NCBI GenBank assembly: GCA_030041045.1
Contig: JASHOQ010000048.1
Span: 62,001-126,000 of the forward strand
Source of the DNA: Acidobacteriaceae bacterium
GTDB taxonomy: Bacteria > Acidobacteriota > Terriglobia > Terriglobales > Acidobacteriaceae
Direction of reading: 5' to 3'
DNA: 64,000 nucleotides
Position 1 is the first letter of the stretch, and each line of letters starts with the position of its first letter. Below are positions 45,196-55,036 of this stretch, in pieces. The notes below the pieces were generated by a model. It saw only the letters and a program-made list of their open reading frames with translations. It did not search any database and was not told the DNA's origin. The position numbers and the translations under genes are program-made.

Positions 45196-47236
45196 CTTCA
45201 TCCAGCCGATGCTCTTCGCGGTACTGCTTCTCCGGCATATCCCCGTCCCACCACGCCCAGTTCATGGGATACACGTCGGGATCGAAGATGACTTGGTAAA
45301 AATGCCACACCACGATCGCCAGCGTGGCCAGGATCGCCTCGTAGTAATGGATCGCCGTGGCCACATCGACCCACGTGCGCGAGAGCAGGTCGCCCACCCA
45401 CACCTTGGCCCACATCATGATGCCCGTGAGGCCCATCAGCGCCGTGCCCCACACCAGCGCCCAGTACTCGGCCTTTTCTCCGTACGTGAAGCGCCCGTAC
45501 TTCGGCTTCTCCTTGCTCAAACCCAGGTAATAGCGCATCGCCGCCCAAACGTCGAAAGCGTCCTTGGGGCGCGGCGCCAGGTCGCGCAGCAGCCTGCGCC
45601 CTTCGCGCGCCGCGGCCACATAAGCGATGTGATAAATTCCCGCGCCGATGAGCACCACCCCGGCCACACGATGCACTACGCTGCGCAGTTTCTCGCCCAA
45701 GCCCAGCAGCTCGGCAAACCAGGAATCGGGGAACTTGAGCGCGAAGCCCGTAATCACCAGGATGATGAAGCTCATGAGCAGAATCAGGTGCTGCCAGCGC
45801 TGGTTCGTGGTCATGCGCTGCATCATCGGGTTCTGCATTTTGCGCCGTGCCGCCGCCTTGCCGCGCCAGACAATCGCATTGTGCAGCAGCATGGCGCCAA
45901 TCACCAGCAAAATAAGAGCAACGTAGACGCGTCGCACCCAGCGCACGCTGAAGGAGTCGATGTCGCCGGCGCTCACCGCGCCCTCCTCGAGATGCACCCG
46001 GGTCGCCGTGAATTTCCGCGTCACTCCCTTGTGGCACTGGCCGCAGGTCGCATCCAGATTGGCCGCGTTGATGGTGGAACGCGGATCGCTCGATGGCAGA
46101 ATGTTGTGTACGCCGTGGCAGCTTGAGCAGTTGGCCGCCACCACCGATCCGCCCTTCACCGCCAGCCCGTGGTAACTGTCGAAGTAGCTGGTCACGCGCC
46201 CGCCGGGAATCCCAAACTCCTGCGAGAGGCGCACGCCGGCATGGCACTGCGCGCAGGTGTCGCGCGAAAGATTCTGCGCCGATGTGGGCGAATTGGGATC
46301 GAGGTGCGACTTGATCGAGTGAATCCCGTGGCAATCCGTGCACACCGGCGCAAGCTGGTTGCCGCGCGCAATGGCTTGTCCATGGATGCTGCGCGCAAAC
46401 GTGTCCGCCACGTCCACGTGACATTTGCCGCACGTGGACGGCACATTGAATTTGTAAATGGGCGACTGCGCGTCGTTGGCCGGCAAAATCTCGTGCGCGC
46501 CGTGGCAGTCCGTGCACACCGCGGCCTTCATCGACCCCTTCTCCACCGCGCGCCCATGCACGCTCGCCTGGTAGGAAATGAACGGCTGCGTGCTCTCGCC
46601 GTTTGACTCCATCAGGAATTTCTGCCCGTGGCAGGTTCCGCACGTGGCGGGAATGTTTGCATGGTTCACGGGCGATTTTCGATCGTCAGCCGCAAGAATC
46701 GCGTGCGCGTCCCCGTGACAGTCCTGGCAGGTGGCCGCAGGGTTCTGGCCGTCGCGCGCCGGCCGCCCGTGGATGCTGTGCGCGTAAGCGGTCTGCGCAT
46801 CGGCATGGCACTGGGTGCAGGTCGCCTGCTTCGGCGGCGTCTCGTGTACCAGGCTCTTCACGTCGGTGTGACAGTCCACGCAGGAGAACATCGAGCCGTG
46901 AATCGAGTGGCTCAGTTTGTCCTGGTCCACGTAGAGGCTCTCCGGTTTTCCGTTCACCTCATGCGCCAGGGTCGAATCCGAGTGGCAAGCCAGGCAATCG
47001 GTGTCCTTGAGCTTCTGCGCGCTATGGGTCTTTTGCGCAGCATGCCCGGAGGGGAGCCCGATTGTGCACGCGGCCAGAAAGAGGAAGACGAGCGCGCGTA
47101 GCCGAGCGCTTATGGGCCCAAACAAGGAATGAAGTCGAACCTTCCCCACACTATCGAGGAGACTCCACAGCGCCCAGGCACTGCTGTGATTGGGGTCACG
47201 CGCGCATCTCTTGCGGGCCGATTTGGATTGCGTCAA
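45170..47236 (-). CDS. Undecaheme cytochrome c fused to b-type cytochrome
   Basis: 688 residues. After an N-terminal hydrophobic segment (LRALVFLFLAACTIGLPSGHA) there are 11 CXXCH heme-binding motifs between residues ~75 and ~420: CLACH, CVDCH, CTQCH, CQDCH, CGTCH, CTDCH, CGKCH, CTDCH, CAQCH, CSSCH, CGQCH. Then come about five membrane helices with His residues suited to two b hemes (HLILLMSFIILVITG, VVHRVAGVVLIGAGIYHI, IHYYEAILATLAIVVWHF). The build resembles quinol-linked multiheme c/b fusions such as Geobacter CbcL (nine c hemes). Predicted role: take electrons from quinol in the inner membrane and pass them to periplasmic acceptors. No partner genes are next to it. Confidence 0.9.
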   Translation of the reverse strand: MTQSKSARKRCARDPNHSSAWALWSLLDSVGKVRLHSLFGPISARLRALVFLFLAACTIGLPSGHAAQKTHSAQKLKDTDCLACHSDSTLAHEVNGKPESLYVDQDKLSHSIHGSMFSCVDCHTDVKSLVHETPPKQATCTQCHADAQTAYAHSIHGRPARDGQNPAATCQDCHGDAHAILAADDRKSPVNHANIPATCGTCHGQKFLMESNGESTQPFISYQASVHGRAVEKGSMKAAVCTDCHGAHEILPANDAQSPIYKFNVPSTCGKCHVDVADTFARSIHGQAIARGNQLAPVCTDCHGIHSIKSHLDPNSPTSAQNLSRDTCAQCHAGVRLSQEFGIPGGRVTSYFDSYHGLAVKGGSVVAANCSSCHGVHNILPSSDPRSTINAANLDATCGQCHKGVTRKFTATRVHLEEGAVSAGDIDSFSVRWVRRVYVALILLVIGAMLLHNAIVWRGKAAARRKMQNPMMQRMTTNQRWQHLILLMSFIILVITGFALKFPDSWFAELLGLGEKLRSVVHRVAGVVLIGAGIYHIAYVAAAREGRRLLRDLAPRPKDAFDVWAAMRYYLGLSKEKPKYGRFTYGEKAEYWALVWGTALMGLTGIMMWAKVWVGDLLSRTWVDVATAIHYYEAILATLAIVVWHFYQVIFDPDVYPMNWAWWDGDMPEKQYREEHRLDEGEGAGSRD

Positions 47237-47344
47237 TTCGCGACAGCGCCATGGGTCAACCTGCTGTTCCCTCGAGGCATCCTAATCACGAACGCCGTCT
47301 GCGCCACCCGTTTTGGGGGCGCCCGCGCGTGAGACTGATGGGAC

Positions 47345-47463
47345 TACAGCGGTTTCACAGTTGCTGTATCCCGAAGCCGCAGATGCTAAGTGGCTTTTTC
47401 ACCAAGAAAAAGCCACCTTCCGCAACTGTGAAATATGGCTACATGTACTTTGGAACCGCTCTA
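47345..47463 (+). repeat. Palindromic TA-flanked element, type 1 copy C
   Basis: 119 bp, flanked by TA, nearly identical to copy A (ACTTTGGAACC in place of ACTGTGGAACC). It ends 23 bases before the ATG of the beta-barrel gene, so it occupies that gene's upstream region and may influence its expression. Confidence 0.85.
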
Positions 47464-47486
47464 AACCTATCTAGAAGGAGCCTAGA

Positions 47487-48152
47487 ATGAAGCAAACCAC
47501 CCTGTTCGTCGGATTCGTTGTAGCGTTGGCGCTGCCGTGCTCGCTCCAGGCGCAGGCCGCGGAGGCAGCTTCGGGCGGAGGAGGCCAATCAGCACCCGGG
47601 GAAAGCAGCTATACGTTGAATCACGCCGAGATCGGCGCCTACGCGGATTACTTCCGCTTTGCGCCGGCAAGTGCATCCACCAACTACGTGGGTGTCGGCG
47701 GGCGCGCCTCCTTCAATGTGAACCCCAACGTTGCGCTTGAAGGCGAAATCAGCTACGACTTCGCGCGCAATTACACCACCAGCTCGACCGTCACCAACGG
47801 CACCACCACCACCACTACGTTCGTTACCACGGGAATCCGCCCGGTAAGCGGCTTGTTTGGCCCCAAATTCCAGATTGGGACCTCAAGCAATTTTCGCGCT
47901 TTTGTTACCGGCAAGCTGGGCTTCCTTGACTTCAGCACCAGCAACCCCGACAACGTGACCGGCGCGCATTTCAACAACGCGATCTCCGGCGTAGGCGGCT
48001 CGGGAACGCATCTCGCCTTTTATCCCGGCGGAGGTTTCGAAGGCTTCCGGGGCCCGGTTGGAATGCGGCTTGAAGCCGGCGATGAAATCTATATGAACAA
48101 CGGAGCCTATAACAATCTCCGCGTGACCGTGGGCCCGACCCTCCGCTTCTAG
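47487..48152 (+). CDS. Outer-membrane beta-barrel protein
   Basis: 221 residues. Signal peptide MKQTTLFVGFVVALALPCSLQAQA; AGAAGGAG lies just before the ATG. The mature part alternates aromatic and polar residues in strand-like blocks (EIGAYADYFRF, YVGVGGRASFNV, VALEGEISYDFAR) and ends NLRVTVGPTLRF with the C-terminal Phe typical of barrel proteins. It is rich in Thr near residues 100-115. The closest type is the OmpA/OMP_b-brl small barrels; function unknown. The promoter region was invaded by element C. Confidence 0.85.
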   Translation: MKQTTLFVGFVVALALPCSLQAQAAEAASGGGGQSAPGESSYTLNHAEIGAYADYFRFAPASASTNYVGVGGRASFNVNPNVALEGEISYDFARNYTTSSTVTNGTTTTTTFVTTGIRPVSGLFGPKFQIGTSSNFRAFVTGKLGFLDFSTSNPDNVTGAHFNNAISGVGGSGTHLAFYPGGGFEGFRGPVGMRLEAGDEIYMNNGAYNNLRVTVGPTLRF

Positions 48153-48187
48153 CGGCCTGAATCTGAAGTCTGCGGCACAACTCGTGT

Positions 48188-48241
48188 TGTCATCCCGGGC
48201 GCGGTCCGCCGCGGCGGACGGAGTCGAAGGATATGCAGTTG
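48188..48241 (+). repeat. Hairpin repeat (TCATCCTGAGCGA family)
   Basis: TGTCATCCCGGGCG, palindrome GGTCCGCCGCGGCGGAC, then GTCGAAGGATATGCAG. The remaining ~170 bases up to 48413 hold no gene I can support. Confidence 0.8.
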
Positions 48242-48413
48242 TTCTTCGATTCACCAAACTAGCTGCGAGGGCACAAATACTCTTCGCACCGAGGCTTCCG
48301 GGTTCTCTTCCGGCGGCCTCGTTGTTTTCTGCGCTCTCGCCTCTGCTCCACGATTCACAAACCCGCACATCTGCGTGTGCTAGCTTAGGAAGTGGAGTTC
48401 GCCGCAAGAGATC

Positions 48414-49385
48414 ATGTCTGCAATTACTTCCTTCATCAAGCATCACTACCGTCATTTCAATGCCGCTGCCCTGGTTGACGCGGCCGAAGGCTACATCAAG
48501 CTGCTCGCCTCGGGCGGCAAGATGTTTGTCACCATCGCCGGCGCCATGAGCACCGCGGAACTGGGCCTCTCGCTGGCCGAGATGATTCGCCGGGACAAGA
48601 TTCACGGCATCTGCTCGACCGGCGCCAACCTCGAGGAAGACGTCTTCAATCTCGTCGCGCACAATTTTTATGAGCGCGTCCCGCACTACCGCGACCTCAC
48701 GCCCGCCGACGAGGCCGCGCTGCTTTCGCGCCACATGAACCGCGTCACTGACACCTGCATCCCGGAGATGGAAGCCATGCGGCGCATCGAGAACGAGGTG
48801 CTGGCCGAGTGGGTCAAAGCCGACAAGGCCGGCGAGCGCTTCTTCCCCCACCAGTTCATGTACAAGATTCTGCTCTCCGGCGTGCTCGAGAAGAGCTACC
48901 AGATCGATCCCAAAAACAGCTGGCTGCTGGCCGCCGCGCAAAAAAATCTGCCCATGTTCGTGCCCGGATGGGAAGACGCGACCCTCGGCAACATGTACGC
49001 CGGCCACTGCATTTCGGGCGATGTCAAAAAAGTGCACACCGTGCGCACCGGCATCGAGTACATGATGGAGCTCGCCGAGTGGTACACGCGGACGACAGAG
49101 AAAACCCCGCTCGGCTTCTTCCAGATCGGCGGCGGCATCGCCGGCGACTTTCCCATCTGCGTGGTGCCCATGCTGCACCAGGACCTGCAGCGCGAAAACG
49201 TGCCCCTGTGGGCGTACTTCTGCCAGATCTCTGACTCGACCACCAGCTACGGCTCCTATTCCGGCGCCGTGCCCAACGAAAAAATCACCTGGGGCAAGCT
49301 CGGCGAAAAGACCCCGAAGTACATCATCGAGAGCGACGCGTCGATCGTCGCTCCGCTGGTCTTCGCGTACGTACTCGGCTGGTAG
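48414..49385 (+). CDS. Deoxyhypusine synthase family protein
   Basis: 323 residues. NAD- and spermidine-dependent fold: FVTIAGAMSTAELG near the N-terminus, GICSTGANLEEDVFN, and LGFFQIGGGIAGDFPI. The catalytic Lys region GAVPNEKITWGKL corresponds to the SWGK lysine of eukaryotic and archaeal DHS that carries the butylamine intermediate. Bacteria lack eIF5A, so bacterial members are thought to make homospermidine or modify other amines; the actual substrate here is unknown. It has its own spacer and is followed 10 bp later by a small secreted protein gene. Confidence 0.9.
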   Translation: MSAITSFIKHHYRHFNAAALVDAAEGYIKLLASGGKMFVTIAGAMSTAELGLSLAEMIRRDKIHGICSTGANLEEDVFNLVAHNFYERVPHYRDLTPADEAALLSRHMNRVTDTCIPEMEAMRRIENEVLAEWVKADKAGERFFPHQFMYKILLSGVLEKSYQIDPKNSWLLAAAQKNLPMFVPGWEDATLGNMYAGHCISGDVKKVHTVRTGIEYMMELAEWYTRTTEKTPLGFFQIGGGIAGDFPICVVPMLHQDLQRENVPLWAYFCQISDSTTSYGSYSGAVPNEKITWGKLGEKTPKYIIESDASIVAPLVFAYVLGW

Positions 49386-49394
49386 CCCAGGACC

Positions 49395-49856
49395 ATGAAG
49401 AGCCGATTTCCTTTCTGCGCAGCCGCGCTTCTCGCCTTCGCCGCTTCCCTTCCCGCCGCGGCGCAGGACGCCGGCTACTGGCGCGCCGCCAGTACCAACG
49501 CCGTCGCCATCACCGGCGACATTCGCATCACCGCAGACAGAATCACCATCAACTTCGCAACTTTCCCTCTCGCACAAATCCGCGCCCTCAAGCCGGAAGA
49601 GGCGAGCGCCGTCTTCGACGCGGACAGCAACGCAAACTTCACCGGCAACCTTTACCGGCTCGATATTCCGGCCGACAAGCAGTTTCTGCACCGCAACACC
49701 CTCTGCGGAAGCGACGACACGCAGTGGATGGTCACCTACACCGCAGGCCGCACTTTGCAGGTCGCGTTCTTTTCCGCACCGGCGATGCCGGTGCTCACCG
49801 TGGACGCGCTGTCCCACGCAAGCAACCTCTGCGGCATTTTCGACTACTCGCGCTGA
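49395..49856 (+). CDS. Small secreted protein of unknown function
   Basis: 153 residues with a clear signal peptide (MKSRFPFCAAALLAFAASLPAAAQ). The mature part has ITGDIRITADRITINFATFPLAQIRALKPEEASAVF, and two Cys (in TLCGSDD and NLCGIFDY) that could form a disulfide. No family recognised. It starts 10 bp after the DHS-like gene stop and is probably co-transcribed with it. Confidence 0.78.
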   Translation: MKSRFPFCAAALLAFAASLPAAAQDAGYWRAASTNAVAITGDIRITADRITINFATFPLAQIRALKPEEASAVFDADSNANFTGNLYRLDIPADKQFLHRNTLCGSDDTQWMVTYTAGRTLQVAFFSAPAMPVLTVDALSHASNLCGIFDYSR

Positions 49857-49952
49857 CGGGCGCCGCCGCCCGCTGCCCCCAATAACGAACTATGTGACCT
49901 TCGTCCATTCGCGTAGCCGGAGTCGCGCCAAACTCCGGCTATAATCACCCGT

Positions 49953-50666
49953 ATGGAGCCGGGCGCGCGCCACCAGTGCCTCATCTACGAAGGCCCTCCC
50001 TCGCGGCACCTCACAGCCCTCGCCGCGGTCGTGCGCGAGAAACTCGGGCAAAACTTCCGCTGCCTGTATCTAAACAGCGGCCCCATGGTGGCCGGCATGC
50101 GCTCTTACCTGGCCGCAGCCGGGGTCGACGTGGCCGGCGAGACCGAGCGCGGCAGCCTTGTGCTCACTTCCGAGCTGAGCCACCTCACGGAAGATAACCG
50201 CTTTGACGTGGACTGGATGATGGAGACACTGGCCATCGCCCTCGACGACGCCCTGCGCATTGGCTTCGCCGGTCTTTGGGCCACGGGAGACATGACCTGG
50301 GAGTTCGGGCCGGAGAAAAATTTCTCCAAACTGCTGGAGTACGAACTGCGCCTGGAAGCGTTCATCCGCCAGCACCCCCAGATGGGGGGCATCTGCCAGT
50401 ATCACGCTGACACTCTGCCCCGCGAGGCCTTGCGGCAAGGCCTGCTCGCGCACCCCTCGATCTTTATCAACGAAACGCTCTCGCGGGTCAATCTTCATTT
50501 CCTTGAACACCGTTTTTCGCCGCAGGGCGAATCGAAGAGTGACGCGGTCGCCCCCGGCGAGCTTGACATGGAGCTCGACAGCGCCGTCTCGCGCCTGTGC
50601 CAGCCTGAACATGGGAACGGCGGCGGCAGCGCCGCTGGGCAAGATTGGCGACTGCAGAAAGACTGA
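49953..50666 (+). CDS. MEDS-domain (DcmR sensory) protein
   Basis: 237 residues. It begins with ARHQCLIYEGPPSRHLTALAAVV, then a Rossmann-like core NFRCLYLNSG, a helix MMETLAIALDDALRIGFAGL and the signature WATGDMTWEFGP, then CQYHADTLP. This matches the MEDS (methanogen/methylotroph DcmR sensory) domain, thought to bind small molecules such as hydrocarbon derivatives. There is no DNA-binding or kinase domain, and the C-terminal tail is unstructured. It would need a partner that is not evident in the neighbourhood. Confidence 0.8.
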   Translation: MEPGARHQCLIYEGPPSRHLTALAAVVREKLGQNFRCLYLNSGPMVAGMRSYLAAAGVDVAGETERGSLVLTSELSHLTEDNRFDVDWMMETLAIALDDALRIGFAGLWATGDMTWEFGPEKNFSKLLEYELRLEAFIRQHPQMGGICQYHADTLPREALRQGLLAHPSIFINETLSRVNLHFLEHRFSPQGESKSDAVAPGELDMELDSAVSRLCQPEHGNGGGSAAGQDWRLQKD

Positions 50667-50830
50667 GCCTGTCCGATTCCGGACGCCCGGAATCGTCATC
50701 GGACGCAAAGGCGCAGCTCGAGCCCTCCCCGTTGCACCCAACTCGCTCCAGGCTCATGGTTTAGCCAAGGTCCCCTCTGGCTGCGCATGTGCAGTGAGTC
50801 TCTCTGACAAATTCCGATGGGGGTCAGCAG

Positions 50831-53284
50831 GTGGGCAGATTCGTCCAGGATATCCGTTACGCCATCCGTCAATTGAAGCGCAGCCCCGGCTTTGCCGTGG
50901 TCGCCATCCTTACTCTTGCCCTCGGCATCGGCGCCAACACCGCCATCTTCAGCGTCATCGATTCCATCCTGCTTGAGCCGCTTCCCTATCCCCGCTCTGA
51001 CCGGCTCGTTCAGCTCAAGGGCGGCGCGACCTCCAATCCTTACCCCAAAGGCTGGATTCGCGAATACGCGCGCCGCGTCACGAGTTTCGCCTCGGTCTCC
51101 GCCTATACGCCCAACGAAGAGCACAACCTCGACTCTGGCGGAGCCTCCGACCGCGCCTTCGGCAGCGTGGTCAGCGTGAATCTCTTCACCACTCTGGGCG
51201 TGGAGCCCGTCCTCGGCAACTTCTTCACCCCCGATCAGGAGCAGTTCGGCCAGGACCACGTCATTGTGCTCAGCTACGGATTCTGGCAGCAGCATTTCGG
51301 GGCCGACCCCGCCATCGTCGGCCATACCCTCCTGCTCGATGGCATCAATCGCACCGTCCTTGGCGTGGCTCCGCCTCAGGTCCATTTCCCTGACTACGAC
51401 ACGCAGTTCTGGATTCCCATTTCTTTCAACCCCGGCGTTCCCTACGATCCCTGGGACTACTTTACGTACCAGGCCATCGCCCGTCTCAAAGACGGCGTTT
51501 CGCCCCGCCAGGCGCAGGCTGAGATTGCCACCCTGCACCGCGCCATGCTCACCGTCTTTCCCTGGAAGATGCCCGACAACTGGGCCGGCGATGTATCCGT
51601 GGTGCCGTTGCTTCAATCCATCGTCGGTGACGCGCGCCCGCGCCTCTTGCTGCTCTTCGGCGCCGTCGGGCTGGTGCTGCTCGTGGCCTGCGCCAACGTC
51701 GCCAACCTCATGCTGGCGCGCGCTTCAGCCCGTCAGCGCGAAATGGCGTTGCGCTCCGCGCTGGGCGCCAACACCACGCGCCTCGTTCGCCAGTTGCTTA
51801 CAGAGAGCGCCGTGGTGGCCGTTCTTGCCGGTGCGTTGGGCGTTCTCCTGGCCGGCATCAGCCTCAGCGCCCTGCGCAGCCTGCTGCCGGCCGAGACGCC
51901 GCGCCTCGCCAACCTCGCCCTCCATGGCGACGTGCTGTTCTTCGCCGCCGCCGTCTCGCTTTTGACCGGCATTCTCTCGGGGATGGTCCCCGCACTCCAC
52001 GCGGGCAAGACTGACCTCAACGAAGGCCTGCGGCAGAATGCCGCCGGCTTGGTTGGCGCCGCTCATCGCTTCCGCGTCTCCCGCTTTCTGGTCGTGGGGC
52101 AAATCGCTCTCGCCGTGGTTGTCATCATCGCCGCCGGCGTCATGCTGCGCAGCCTCTACCGCCTCGCCGCCACGGATCCGGGCTTCCGCTCCGCGCAGAC
52201 CCTTACCGCGCAAATCTCCATGAACCGCAGCACCGTCCGCGAGGATTGCGCCGTCAAAGGCTCCTGCCTCGCTTTCTTCGAGACCCTCGTCGACCGCGCG
52301 CGCGCCATGCCCGGCGTGGAGCAGGCGGCCATGGTCGATCGCCTGCCGCTCTCCGGATACGATCAATGGTTCGTTTTCGATGCCGAGAATCACCCGCGCG
52401 ATCCCAGGCAGGGAGCGCTGCTGGCCTCCAGCCGCATCGTTTCCCCCGGCTACTTTCAGCTCATGGGCATCCGCCTGGTGCGCGGCCGGCTCTTCAGCAC
52501 GCAGGATCAATCGGGCACTACGCGCGCCGCCATCGTCAACCAGGATGAAGCGCAACAGCTTTGGCCGGGCAAGGACCCCATCGGCAAGCACATCGAGAAT
52601 GTTTCTGACGAGCCCTCGCCCACGCTGATGGATCGAAATGTAGCCGCGATCGTCGTCGGCGTAGTAAGCTGCACCCGCCACCAGAATCTGGCCCAGGACG
52701 CAGGATGGGAGACGTATTTCCCCATGGCGCCCGCCAACGAAAAGCCGGAGATGAACATCCTGCTTCGCTCCCGTCTTGCGCCCTCTGAGCTTGCCGGCAA
52801 TCTCCGCGGCCTGGTCGCCGGGCTCAATCCCACGGTTCCTGTCACCAGGGTGCGCACGTTTGAGAGCGTCATCACTTCGTCCACCGCCGCACCCCGCTCC
52901 CTCGCCTTGCTGCTCTCGGCATTCGGCTGCCTCGCCATACTCGTCGGCAGCATCGGCGTCTACAGCCTCATCTCCTATACCGTGAGCTGGCGGACGCGCG
53001 AGATCGGCCTGCGCCTGGCCGTGGGCGCCAACCGCCTGCAGATTGCCAAACTGGTATTGGGCGAAAGCCTCGCGCTGGCCGTGAGCGGATCCATCCTCGG
53101 CATCGCCGGCGCAGCCGCCGCCACGCGCCTCATGCGCCGTTTTCTCTTCGAGACCAGCCCCCTCGATCCCCTCACCTACGCGCTCGTCCCTGCGCTCTTT
53201 TGTCTGATCGCTCTTGTAGCCGCATGGGCGCCGGCGCGCCGCGCCGCCGCCGTCGATCCCATGGTCGCCCTGCGCAACGAGTAG
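50831..53284 (+). CDS. FtsX/MacB-type permease (ADOP family), copy 1
   Basis: 817 residues, GTG start. Amphipathic start (VQDIRYAIRQLKRSPGF), TM1 VVAILTLALGIGANTAIFS, a MacB-like periplasmic domain (about 50-250), three helices of the first FtsX unit ([20 protein letters not shown], then REMALRSALGA), a second periplasmic domain, and a second FtsX unit (SIGVYSLISYTVSWRTREIGLRLAVGA). It ends with PARRAAAVDPMVALRNE. The duplicated permease layout without an ATPase is the ADOP type. The transported substrate is unknown. Confidence 0.92.
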   Translation: MGRFVQDIRYAIRQLKRSPGFAVVAILTLALGIGANTAIFSVIDSILLEPLPYPRSDRLVQLKGGATSNPYPKGWIREYARRVTSFASVSAYTPNEEHNLDSGGASDRAFGSVVSVNLFTTLGVEPVLGNFFTPDQEQFGQDHVIVLSYGFWQQHFGADPAIVGHTLLLDGINRTVLGVAPPQVHFPDYDTQFWIPISFNPGVPYDPWDYFTYQAIARLKDGVSPRQAQAEIATLHRAMLTVFPWKMPDNWAGDVSVVPLLQSIVGDARPRLLLLFGAVGLVLLVACANVANLMLARASARQREMALRSALGANTTRLVRQLLTESAVVAVLAGALGVLLAGISLSALRSLLPAETPRLANLALHGDVLFFAAAVSLLTGILSGMVPALHAGKTDLNEGLRQNAAGLVGAAHRFRVSRFLVVGQIALAVVVIIAAGVMLRSLYRLAATDPGFRSAQTLTAQISMNRSTVREDCAVKGSCLAFFETLVDRARAMPGVEQAAMVDRLPLSGYDQWFVFDAENHPRDPRQGALLASSRIVSPGYFQLMGIRLVRGRLFSTQDQSGTTRAAIVNQDEAQQLWPGKDPIGKHIENVSDEPSPTLMDRNVAAIVVGVVSCTRHQNLAQDAGWETYFPMAPANEKPEMNILLRSRLAPSELAGNLRGLVAGLNPTVPVTRVRTFESVITSSTAAPRSLALLLSAFGCLAILVGSIGVYSLISYTVSWRTREIGLRLAVGANRLQIAKLVLGESLALAVSGSILGIAGAAAATRLMRRFLFETSPLDPLTYALVPALFCLIALVAAWAPARRAAAVDPMVALRNE

Positions 53285-53338
53285 CGTGGAGCGAGGGCCT
53301 TATTAAGCTGAATGCGACGACTGCGGCATAACTTGCGC

Positions 53339-53390
53339 TGTCATCCTGAGCGAGTCCGCCGCAGGCGGACGAGTCGAAGAACCTGCATTT
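53339..53390 (+). repeat. Hairpin repeat (TCATCCTGAGCGA family)
   Basis: TGTCATCCTGAGCGA, palindrome GTCCGCCGCAGGCGGAC, then GTCGAAGAACCTGCA. Located between the convergent ADOP copy 1 and ribBA. Confidence 0.85.
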
Positions 53391-53430
53391 CGGACCGCCG
53401 ATTGGCGCAATGAATATCGGGGACGACACG

Positions 53431-54726
<1,296 letters not shown>

Positions 54727-54794
54727 AGCGCTTCTTTATTCTCGCCGATTCAGGAAGCAAACGCCAGAAAGGGCAGCGGGCTGGTTTGATTCCG

Positions 54795-54885
54795 CGTTGA
54801 AAGTCAACGGACACTCAGGCCGCCCAGGAAACTCTATCGAAGAGGGTCTTGTAACAAGGGCACGGCCTCGGCCGGGCCATCAACC
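54795..54885. repeat. CTTGTAACAAGGGCACGGC repeat, copy 4
   Basis: Contains GGAAACTCTATCGAAGAGGG.., CTTGTAACAAGGGCACGGCC and TCGGCCGGGCCAT, matching the copy at 61080 in the left half; the right half is missing. Confidence 0.75.
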
Positions 54886-54896
54886 ACACCCTCCTT

Positions 54897-55036
54897 GTCC
54901 GCATTCGCACAACCCGTCTCAGCTCCGAACGCGCTATTCTGTCTCTGGTTGCATAGGCTCCCTCCCTTCAATCCCCGGCGCTGGCCTCTCAACTGCACGC
55001 TTGCAATGGTTCGTCACCGGTTGTACGGGAGAAATC
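54897..55036 (+). repeat. Duplicated leader, copy 1 (upstream of ADOP copy 2)
   Basis: ~140 bp strongly similar to 57545-57684: shared blocks GTCTCAGCTCCGAACRCGCT, ATTCTGTCTCTGGTTGCATA, GGCGCTGGCCTCTCAACTGC and GTTGTACGGGAGAA directly before each ATG. It holds the ribosome binding site (GGGAG) and probably the promoter. Confidence 0.85.
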
